Shown in pieces: positions 34,519 to 41,575 of a stretch of 49,124 nt of DNA; the stretch's first letter is position 1; the number at the start of each line of letters is the position of its first letter. The stretch is from an uncultured Bacteroidota bacterium (GTDB taxonomy: Bacteria > Bacteroidota > Bacteroidia > Bacteroidales > P3), in the NCBI GenBank assembly GCA_902778925.1, contig CACYZN010000005.1, forward strand, positions 1 through 49,124, read 5' to 3'. The notes beneath the pieces are model-generated. The model was not told where the DNA came from. It ran no database searches and worked only from the letters and a program-made list of their open reading frames with translations. A program made the position numbers and the translations under genes.

Positions 34519-34935
34519 TTATTTGTTATCGATTAATGCAAACGTAAGTTCTCCCGAGCAGCACACTTTGCCGTTGACCATGGCTTTGGCGTCGACAAAG
34601 AATATCATGCCGCGGCGGCTGGTGATGCGTGCGTGCAACTCCATGGTGTCGCCTGGACGTACCGGCTGGCGGAAGCGCACGTTGTTGATGCCGCTGTATA
34701 ATGGGGTGCGGCCGACCAGCTCGTCGCGCACCAGGATGCATGATGCCTGCGCCATAATTTCGCACTGTATTACGCCAGGCACTACCGGGTTGCCTGGGAA
34801 GTGGCCTTGCAGGAAGAATTCGTCGCCACGTACGTGGTAGTGGGCTATGGCTTCGTCGCCTTCCATCACCACATCGTCGACGAGCAGCATGGGCTCGCGG
34901 TGGGGGAGGAATGTCTTTATTTCGTCTCTGTTCAT
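34519..34935 (-). CDS. fabZ: 3-hydroxyacyl-ACP dehydratase
   Basis: This hot-dog-fold enzyme removes water from 3-hydroxyacyl-ACP. Catalytic His45 is in GHFPGNPVVPGV and Glu59 in QCEIMAQAS. The 138 residues are a normal length for a stand-alone FabZ, with LPHREPMLLVD at the start. In other Bacteroidetes FabZ is often fused to LpxC; here it is separate and inside a fab cluster. It is 24 bp after fabF. Confidence 0.93.
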   Translation of the reverse strand: MNRDEIKTFLPHREPMLLVDDVVMEGDEAIAHYHVRGDEFFLQGHFPGNPVVPGVIQCEIMAQASCILVRDELVGRTPLYSGINNVRFRQPVRPGDTMELHARITSRRGMIFFVDAKAMVNGKVCCSGELTFALIDNK

Positions 34936-34959
34936 AAGTGTATAGGTTTTGGTTGTTTC

Positions 34960-36198
34960 TTATATTCTGCGCAGTGCGACACTGGCGTTGTTTCCGCCGA
35001 AGCCGAAGGTGTTGCTTATGGCAATGTCGGCCTGCCACTGGCGGGCGGTGTGCGGCGTGTAGTCGAGGTCGCATTCGGGATCGGGCTCGTCGAGGTGGAT
35101 GGTGGGCGGTACGATGCCGTTCTTCAGCGCCATGGCCGAGATGATGAGCTCCACAGCACCGGTGGCGCCGAGCATGTGGCCGTGCATCGACTTGGTGCTG
35201 CTTATGACGGCCTTGCGGGCGCCATCGTCGCCCAGGGTTGTCTTGATGGCGCGGGTCTCGCCCTTGTCGTTGAGGGGCGTGCCAGTGCCGTGGGCGTTGA
35301 TATAGAGGTGCTCGTCGTGGTTGAAGCCGGCCTCTTCGAGGGCCAGGCGCATAGCCTCGGCGGCACCGCGTCCCTCGGGGTGGGGGGCTGTGTAGTGGTG
35401 TGCGTCGCAGGTGTTGCCATAGCCGCAAACTTCGGCATATATCTTGGCTCCACGCTTGCGGGCCAGGTCTTCGCTCTCGAGTACCATGATGCCACAGCCT
35501 TCGCCGAGCACGAAGCCACGGCGACGGGCGTCGAAGGGCAGCGATGCGGCCATCGGGTCGTCGCTGGTGGTGAGGGCTTTCATATTGGAAAAACCTCCAA
35601 TGGCCATCTCGCAGATGGCGGCTTCGGTACCGCCGGTGATGACGGCGTCGGCGCGGCCTTCATGTATGAGGCGGTAGGCTTCGCCCACCGAGTGGGTACC
35701 TGTGGCGCAGGCCGTTACGACCGGTATGTTGGGACCTTGTGCGTTGTATGTGATTGCTACATTGCCACCGGCGATGTTGCTGATCATCTCGGGAATGAAG
35801 AGGGGCGAGATGCGACGCAGGCCATACTGCAACTTGTTGGCGTGTTCGCGCTCGAAGGTGACTATGCCGCCGATGCCGCTACCGATGGCGGTGCCGAAGC
35901 GGCGTGGGTCGACGTCGTCGCCCACACGCAGCCCGCTGTCCTGCATGGCCTGTGCCGCTGCGGCAAGGGCATAGAGTGCAAAGGTATCGTTGTGGCGAAT
36001 CATGGTCTTGTCGATACCGAAGTCTTCCGGACGGAAGTCCTTGACCTCGGCGGCTACCTTGACGGGCAGATTCTCGCGGTCGAGTTTGGTGATGTAGTCG
36101 ATGCCGCAAACACCATTGATTACGTTGTTCCACAGCGTCTCGATATTGTTTCCAAGTGGGGTTATACAGCCCACGCCTGTGATGAATACTCTTTTCAT
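34960..36198 (-). CDS. fabF: Beta-ketoacyl-ACP synthase II
   Basis: This enzyme condenses malonyl-ACP with a growing acyl-ACP. The triad is Cys164 (VVTACATGTHSVG), His303 (NAHGTGTPLND) and His339 (KSMHGHMLGATGAVE). The 412 residues are the typical FabF length, and the start MKRVFITGVGCITPLG is canonical. It lies 32 bp downstream of fabH. All active-site residues are present, so it should be active. No acpP gene is in the cluster. Confidence 0.94.
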   Translation of the reverse strand: MKRVFITGVGCITPLGNNIETLWNNVINGVCGIDYITKLDRENLPVKVAAEVKDFRPEDFGIDKTMIRHNDTFALYALAAAAQAMQDSGLRVGDDVDPRRFGTAIGSGIGGIVTFEREHANKLQYGLRRISPLFIPEMISNIAGGNVAITYNAQGPNIPVVTACATGTHSVGEAYRLIHEGRADAVITGGTEAAICEMAIGGFSNMKALTTSDDPMAASLPFDARRRGFVLGEGCGIMVLESEDLARKRGAKIYAEVCGYGNTCDAHHYTAPHPEGRGAAEAMRLALEEAGFNHDEHLYINAHGTGTPLNDKGETRAIKTTLGDDGARKAVISSTKSMHGHMLGATGAVELIISAMALKNGIVPPTIHLDEPDPECDLDYTPHTARQWQADIAISNTFGFGGNNASVALRRI

Positions 36199-36230
36199 AA
36201 CAATATATTATATAATTAGTATCAATAATA

Positions 36231-37193
36231 TTAATAGCGGACAATCGCGGTGCCTGTGACGAAGCCGGCTCCAAAGCCGTTGAAAAGCAGCAGGTCGCCG
36301 CGCTTCACCTTGCCCTCGCGTACTATTTCGTCGAGCAGCACGGGTATGCTGGCCGACGAGGTGTTGCCACGACGCTCGATGTTGTGGTGGAAACGCTCGT
36401 CGGGCAGGTCGAGGTTCTGCTTTATGGCGTCGATAATGCGCATATTGGCCTGATGCAGAAGGTAGTGGTCTATGTCGTCGGGGGTGAGACCGGCCGACTT
36501 GATGGTGTCGGTTATGTCGCGCTGGGCCGATGTGACGGCCATGCGGAACACCTCGCGACCTTTAAGCTGCATGGGCATGTGGGTGTCGATGCCGGGGCCT
36601 GTCTCGAAAGGGGTGGCCTCGCAGGGCAGACGATAGTAGATCACGTCGGGCATGGGGGTCGAGGTGAGCCTGCGGGCCAGCATGGGCTCGCCTTTGCCGA
36701 GCACCATGGCACCGGCCGCGTCGCCGAATAGCACGCAGGTCTCGCGCTGTGTCCAGTCGACCATGCGGGTCACTTCCTCGGCACATATATATAAGATGTG
36801 TTTCGCACGCCCCGTCTCTATGAAGGCGTCGCAGATGTCAAGCCCATATATGAATCCGGCACAGGCCGAGTTGAGGTCCATCGTGGGGCAGTTGGGCCCT
36901 TTGATGCCCAGTATGCCCTGCACCAAACTGGCCAGCGAGGGAGTAACATACACGTTGCAGACGTTGTGGCAGATGATGAAATCAATGTCTTCGGGTACCA
37001 GACCCGCCGCTTCGATGGCACGCTGACCGGCCAGGGCCGCCAGCTCTTCAAATCGCTCGGTGGTGATTATCTGGCGTGATTTTATTCCAGTACGTGTGCT
37101 GATCCATTCATCGTTGGTGTCGACGTATTCCGACAGCATGTCGTTGGTGACGGTATGCTTCGGCAATGCGCTTCCTGTTCCAAGTATTTTCAT
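36231..37193 (-). CDS. fabH: Beta-ketoacyl-ACP synthase III
   Basis: This enzyme starts fatty-acid synthesis by condensing acetyl- or branched acyl-CoA with malonyl-ACP. The Cys111-His247-Asn277 triad is intact (NSACAGFIYG; LLHQANMRI; RGNTSSASIP). The protein has 320 residues and ends FGAGFVTGTAIVRY. It is the first gene of the fabH-fabF-fabZ-fabG cluster. A TTTCTTTG element at 37273-37266 resembles a -7 box but departs from the consensus at the second base. Confidence 0.94.
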   Translation of the reverse strand: MKILGTGSALPKHTVTNDMLSEYVDTNDEWISTRTGIKSRQIITTERFEELAALAGQRAIEAAGLVPEDIDFIICHNVCNVYVTPSLASLVQGILGIKGPNCPTMDLNSACAGFIYGLDICDAFIETGRAKHILYICAEEVTRMVDWTQRETCVLFGDAAGAMVLGKGEPMLARRLTSTPMPDVIYYRLPCEATPFETGPGIDTHMPMQLKGREVFRMAVTSAQRDITDTIKSAGLTPDDIDHYLLHQANMRIIDAIKQNLDLPDERFHHNIERRGNTSSASIPVLLDEIVREGKVKRGDLLLFNGFGAGFVTGTAIVRY

Positions 37194-37371
37194 GTTATCG
37201 TTTTTGTAGACAATGTGTGCTTGTCTGTGTTAGTTTCTTATGTTAATTTGTATTAAAATCGGCCGCAAAGAAACGACATCTTTATAAAACAGAAAAGTTA
37301 AATTTGGTGAATTTTGCAATAATATTGGCGAAATACTGTTATTTTGGGTGAAACTAGCTAATAATTGGTGA

Positions 37372-38259
37372 ATGATGACCGGAAAACTGCTTTACCAAAC
37401 AGGCAAAACTGCCAATTTGCACCTTTTTGTGACCCGTCCGACCTCGGTACTTCACTTTTTGACCGTATTGATACTCTTCTTTGTTGTACTACTGGTGTTT
37501 GCCATGCCTGGACACATGCTGCGGCACACCACGCAAACGTCTGGCATGCCGCCTATTGCACAGCTCTCGCTCACTTTTTCGGCGGGTCTGGTGCTGATGT
37601 CGGCCAGTAGGCTGTTGCTTCTTTTTATAGGGCGCAGGCACATCTTTTCACCTGCCGGAGTGGTGATATGGCTTTTCGCCGAGCTGATTGGCAGTGTGGC
37701 GCTTATGGAGCTTATGATGTGGGCGCTGAGCGGCGGTGGACGCCTGGCGCTGGCCCCTTTGGCCGGCGACCTGACCCTTTACCTCATTGCCCTCGAGGTG
37801 GTGCCATACACGATAGCCTATCTGCTCTTCCTTTTGCACATGGAGCATGCCGAGGTGGAGCGCCTGCGTGCACTGGTTCCGGCCGAGGCGGGCGACGACG
37901 GGACCGGCGCAGACCAGTCGGTCAAGTTCTTCGACAAGGGCGGTCACCTGGCTCTGGCCACCCTGCGCAGCAATGTGCTCTACATCGAGGCCGCCAACAA
38001 CTATACCAATATACATTATCTAAATGACGAGCATGAGGAGACCTTTATCCTGCACAACAGCTTGAAGGAACTCGAGCAGCGCCTGCGCGACACCAGCCTG
38101 GTGCGCTGCCACCGTGGTTTCATAGTCAACGTCGACAATGTGAAGCTGATGCGCAAGGACGGCATGGGCTTCCAGCTCGAGCTGCAGGGCACCCAGCGCC
38201 CGATACCAGTGACCAAGACCTATGCCGACCTGCTGACCAAGCATATCAGCGTGGAGTAG
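37372..38259 (+). CDS. Membrane-bound LytTR-family transcriptional regulator
   Basis: The 295-residue protein has four predicted membrane helices (about residues 26-48, 63-86, 92-118, 133-156) and then a C-terminal LytTR DNA-binding domain (about 190-290). That domain has LRSNVLYIEAANNYTNIHYLND, LEQRLRDTSLVRCHRGFIVNVDNVKLMRKDGMGF and IPVTKTYADLLTKH. There is no response-regulator receiver domain, so it may sense a membrane signal directly or pair with an unlinked partner. It diverges from fabH across a 178-bp gap and could regulate that cluster, though no operator repeat is evident. The start ATG at 37372 is followed at once by a second ATG. A strong terminator follows. Confidence 0.88.
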   Translation: MMTGKLLYQTGKTANLHLFVTRPTSVLHFLTVLILFFVVLLVFAMPGHMLRHTTQTSGMPPIAQLSLTFSAGLVLMSASRLLLLFIGRRHIFSPAGVVIWLFAELIGSVALMELMMWALSGGGRLALAPLAGDLTLYLIALEVVPYTIAYLLFLLHMEHAEVERLRALVPAEAGDDGTGADQSVKFFDKGGHLALATLRSNVLYIEAANNYTNIHYLNDEHEETFILHNSLKELEQRLRDTSLVRCHRGFIVNVDNVKLMRKDGMGFQLELQGTQRPIPVTKTYADLLTKHISVE

Positions 38260-38292
38260 AGGCTGTTAGCTGTTTTGAAACTTTTTTTGAAA

Positions 38293-38324
38293 AAAGCCCG
38301 AAAAACGTCAGTTTTTCGGGCTTT
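38293..38324 (+). terminator. Terminator of the LytTR gene
   Basis: AAAGCCCGAAAAAC (38293-38306) pairs perfectly with GTTTTTCGGGCTTT (38311-38324) around the loop GTCA. An A-rich tract before and TTTATAATT after give the typical form; it could act in both directions. Confidence 0.9.
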
Positions 38325-38328
38325 ATAA

Positions 38329-38440
38329 TTGCCTGGCTCTCAGCGTTCTGTCGGGACCAAGTCCGAACCAACACCGAACCAACTCCGTATCATGTCCGGA
38401 CCAACTCCGGCCGTGGTCGGTGTTGATGCGTAGGGAGAGC
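38329..38440 (+). repeat. Family B dispersed 11-bp repeat element, copy 5
   Basis: Anchor TTGCCTGGCTCTCAGC (38329-38344) directly follows the LytTR terminator. Units: TCGGGACCAAG (38351), TCCGAACCAAC (38362), ACCGAACCAAC (38373), TCCGTATCATG (38384), TCCGGACCAAC (38395) and end unit TCCGGCCGTGG (38406-38416), then TCGGTGTTGAT and GCGTAGGGAG. It sits between convergent genes. Confidence 0.9.
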
Positions 38441-38504
38441 GGAGTGGGTGGGGTTCGGGTGCGAAGGTGGTGGCTATGGAGGTATTGGATTATGGCGCAA
38501 AGAA

Positions 38505-38540
38505 AAGTCCCGGAAGCGTTTTGAGGCGCTTTCGGGACTT
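38505..38540 (-). terminator. Terminator of the folC operon
   Basis: AAGTCCCGGAAGCG (38505-38518) pairs with CGCTTTCGGGACTT (38527-38540) with one mismatch. On the minus strand TTCTTTGCG follows. It lies about 24 bp beyond the folC stop. Confidence 0.8.
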
Positions 38541-38563
38541 GTGTGGTGGGCTATGGGTGCCGG

Positions 38564-39820
38564 TCAGGCCAGTGCGTCGGCTATGAGGAAGATGCTGCCG
38601 GTGACGAGTACGAGGTCGTCGGGCGCGGCTGCGGCGCGGGCGTCGGCTATGGCGTCCTTGACGTTGGCGAAGGCCGGGCCCTCGATGCCGAGGCTGTGGG
38701 CTGCGGCCTGCAGGTCGGTCACAGGCAATCCGCGTGGTACCGAGGGCTGCGAGAAACGCCAGTCGAAGGGACGTCCGATGCGGTGGAACTCGGCCTCGAG
38801 GTGCGAGAGTATTTTGCTGTAGTCCTTGTCGTTGACGCAGCCGTAGATGACGTGTAGGCGCGAGAACGACATGCTTTCTAGCCCTTTCATCATGGCGTCG
38901 ATGCCGGGGGCGTTGTGGGCGGTCTCGCAGATGGTGAGGGGCTGTGTGCCGATGGTCTGCCAGCGGCCGTGCAGGTGGGTGTTGGTGACCACGCGGGCAA
39001 GGCCTTGTTTCAATTCTGAATTCTGAATTTTGAACGTCGAATTCATTCTTAGCACGTCAACGGCCTGTAGCACTGTGGCTATGTTCTTCTTCTGGTATTC
39101 GCCGGTGAGCTCGGTGGTGTAGTCCTCGATGCGGTCGACGCGGTAGTGTCGGTCGGCGAAGGTGATGGGGGCGTGGCGTTCGGCGGCGATGCGGCGGAAG
39201 ACGGGTTCGGTCTCGGGCTGGCTTTCGCCTATCACCACGGGGATGCCCTCCTTGATGATGCCGGCCTTCTCGACGGCTATCTTGTCGAGGGTGTCGCCGA
39301 GGAACTGGGTGTGGTCGAGGCCGATGTTGGTGATGACGCTGAGCAGGGGGGTGATGACGTTGGTGCTGTCGAGGCGGCCGCCCATGCCCACTTCCACGAC
39401 GGCTATGTCGACCCCTTCGCGGGCGAAGTAGTCGAAGGCCATGCCGACGGTCATCTCGAAGAAGGAGAGGTGGAGGCGGTCGAACATGTCGCGGTGGTGT
39501 TCGACGAAATCTACCACAGCAGATTGTGGAATCATCTCGCCGCCAATGCGTATGCGTTCGCGGAAGTCGACCAGGTGGGGCGAGGTGTAGAGGCCCACCT
39601 TGTAGCCAGCTTCCTGCAGTATGGAGGCCAGGAAGTGGCTCACTGAGCCCTTGCCGTTGGTGCCGGCCACGTGGATGCTGCGGAACTTGCGCTCTGGGTT
39701 GCCTAGGGTGGCCATCATGTCGATGGTCGGCTGTATATCGGCCTTATAGGCAGCAGCGCCGATGCGGTGATACATCGGCAGCTGTGCAAACATGAAGTCA
39801 AGTGTCTCTTGATAGGTCAT
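38564..39820 (-). CDS. folC: Bifunctional folylpolyglutamate / dihydrofolate synthase
   Basis: This enzyme adds L-glutamate to dihydropteroate and to folates. The start is the ATG at 39820 (MTYQETLDFMFAQLP), which overlaps the upstream barrel gene's stop; the longer open frame to 40051 is inside that gene. The 418 residues include the P-loop AGTNGKGS (52-59), YTSPHLVDFRERIRI, EVGMGGRLDSTN and HNAPGID. Residues 259-270 (MNSTFKIQNSEL) look like a small repeat insertion. It is the last gene of the thioredoxin-TPR-barrel-folC unit. Confidence 0.93.
   Translation of the reverse strand: MTYQETLDFMFAQLPMYHRIGAAAYKADIQPTIDMMATLGNPERKFRSIHVAGTNGKGSVSHFLASILQEAGYKVGLYTSPHLVDFRERIRIGGEMIPQSAVVDFVEHHRDMFDRLHLSFFEMTVGMAFDYFAREGVDIAVVEVGMGGRLDSTNVITPLLSVITNIGLDHTQFLGDTLDKIAVEKAGIIKEGIPVVIGESQPETEPVFRRIAAERHAPITFADRHYRVDRIEDYTTELTGEYQKKNIATVLQAVDVLRMNSTFKIQNSELKQGLARVVTNTHLHGRWQTIGTQPLTICETAHNAPGIDAMMKGLESMSFSRLHVIYGCVNDKDYSKILSHLEAEFHRIGRPFDWRFSQPSVPRGLPVTDLQAAAHSLGIEGPAFANVKDAIADARAAAAPDDLVLVTGSIFLIADALA
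39009..39046 (-). repeat. AT-rich simple-repeat insertion inside folC
   Basis: The minus strand carries TTCAAAATTCAGAATTCAG-type repeats that encode STFKIQNSEL in frame. The AT-rich composition contrasts with the GC-rich gene. The insertion lies between the two conserved domains of FolC. FKIQNS-coding repeats are, from memory, common in Bacteroidales genomes. Confidence 0.6.
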
Positions 39821-41559
39821 TTGTGGGGAATTGTATAGGTGAGGCCGCCGACGAAGAGGCCGCGCTGCGAGGGGTAGTTGGCCCAGAGGTAGTAGCGCTG
39901 GAAGGCCAGGTTGTCCATCTTCAGGAAGAAGCTGAGGGCGCGGTTGTGGCGGTATTCCACCTCGGCATTGATGCCGTAGCGCATGGGCAGCACCTCGCCC
40001 TGATCGGCCTGCATCTTGCCCAGCAGCTGGGCTTCCACGTGGAAGAACCACTTGTCGTTGTAGTTGGCGCTGGCGCGGACGAAGGCGTCCCAGTCGGGAC
40101 GGTAGAGTTCTGCACGGACTCCGAAGGGGCCGAGGCCGGTGTATTTGTAGCTGTAGTAGTGGCCGCCGGCACGGAGGGTGAGCAGCTCGTCGTTGACGAA
40201 GGCTATGTCGGCACCTATGGTGAGGCGGTTGTCAGAGAGGTAGAAGGTCTGGTATACGTTGTTCAGCGAGTAGGCAGGGTCGAGCATGAATATCAGGTCA
40301 TTGTCGGCCATGCTATAGCTCACCTCGGCGTTGGCCTCCAGCTTGCGGCTCAGCGTCCAACGGGCGTGGCCGGTGAAGTCGTAGTGCGAGGTGGCGCTTT
40401 GTTCGGCGTCGGGGGCAATGTAGGGGTTCACGAGGCGCAGGGTGTTCAGCGTGTTGGCATCGAGGCCGCCGGTGGCTCCCAGGCTCAGCACCAGGTTGTC
40501 GTTCATCAGCTTCTTGCTCACCGTCACATCGGGGTAGAAGTGGAAGGCGACGTCGCTTGACGAGAAGCCGTCCCAGGCGGTGGTGAGGCCGGCGTGGAAG
40601 TGCAGCCCGCCCAGCATGAAGTCGGCATAGGGGGTGAGGCGCACTATGTTGCGGTTGGCGCGGGCGGTGTCGGTCGAGGCAGCGGCGCTGTAGCCCAGCG
40701 GCTCACCCTTGGCGCCGAGGCGGCGGTAGGAGTAGCCCTCCCAGGTGGCGGCCAGATAGGCCACGCCGCGGTACTGGTCCAGCAGGTTGAAGCCGTAGTG
40801 TATGTCGCCTGCAAGGGTCATGTTGAACTGGTTGCGGCCGTAGGTGGCCCACAGATCGTCGATGTGCAAGCCGGCCGAGTAGCCCAGCTTGTTGGGGTCG
40901 AGCTGCATGTTGCGCAGGCCTATGTTCCAGGAGGCCACGTTGTACGAAGCGCGGTAGTCGGCGGTCGAAATGTCGTCGCGTGTATTGCCGAGCACGGCCT
41001 GCAGGGTGCTGTCGCTGAAGCCGTAGTAGAGGTTGTGGTCGTGCTCATAGCCGAGGTCGGTGCTCAGCTGCAGCTTGTCGGCCACTATGTACTTGCCGAA
41101 CAATGTGACGCCGGTCTGGTTCATGTGGTTGGGGCCGTGGTCGGGCAGGCTGCCCCACGACGAGCGGTGGTTTATACGCACGCCGTAGGTCTTCTCGCGG
41201 TCGCGAGTCGAGCTCCAGTAGAGGTCGGCCAGGGGCGACCAGTAGTTGCCCATGCCCAGGCGCAGGTAGTTGTTGTAGAGCTTGGTGGCGGGCTCGCCCA
41301 CGATGCGGGCGGCCTTGATGCGGGCGGGCTCGTAGAGGGCCTTCAGGCGGTGCGGGGTGATGTTGTAGCTGAAGGCATGCTCTATGCGGCTCAGCGTGTC
41401 GGTGATCACTGCCGGGAAGGTCAGCTTCTCGCTGGGCTCTATCTCGGGGTTGTACGAGCCGCGCACCACTACGCTCTCGTTATATCCGCCGCCTTGTTGG
41501 GCCTTCAGTCCGGTGGCGGTGGCCAGTACCAAGGCTAGTATTGCGAATGTGCGTTTCAT
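39817..41559 (-). CDS. Outer-membrane beta-barrel protein without a visible plug (TonB-receptor-like)
   Basis: The 580-residue protein has a signal peptide (MKRTFAILALVLATATGLKAQ), a short N-terminal stretch containing YNESVVVRGSYNPEIEPSEKL, then strand after strand of amphipathic, aromatic-rich sequence (LRLGMGNYWSPLADLYWSS; YGVRINHRSSWGSLP; LSTDLGYEHDHNLYYGF; GINAEVEYRHNRALSFFLKM). It ends GLFVGGLTYTIPHK. The barrel resembles TonB-dependent receptors but no clear plug domain or TonB box is seen. The transported molecule is unknown. It follows the TPR gene by 16 bp and overlaps folC by 4 bp. The partners suggest an envelope role. Confidence 0.75.
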   Translation of the reverse strand: MKRTFAILALVLATATGLKAQQGGGYNESVVVRGSYNPEIEPSEKLTFPAVITDTLSRIEHAFSYNITPHRLKALYEPARIKAARIVGEPATKLYNNYLRLGMGNYWSPLADLYWSSTRDREKTYGVRINHRSSWGSLPDHGPNHMNQTGVTLFGKYIVADKLQLSTDLGYEHDHNLYYGFSDSTLQAVLGNTRDDISTADYRASYNVASWNIGLRNMQLDPNKLGYSAGLHIDDLWATYGRNQFNMTLAGDIHYGFNLLDQYRGVAYLAATWEGYSYRRLGAKGEPLGYSAAASTDTARANRNIVRLTPYADFMLGGLHFHAGLTTAWDGFSSSDVAFHFYPDVTVSKKLMNDNLVLSLGATGGLDANTLNTLRLVNPYIAPDAEQSATSHYDFTGHARWTLSRKLEANAEVSYSMADNDLIFMLDPAYSLNNVYQTFYLSDNRLTIGADIAFVNDELLTLRAGGHYYSYKYTGLGPFGVRAELYRPDWDAFVRASANYNDKWFFHVEAQLLGKMQADQGEVLPMRYGINAEVEYRHNRALSFFLKMDNLAFQRYYLWANYPSQRGLFVGGLTYTIPHK

Positions 41560-41575
41560 ATTCTCGTGTGGTATG

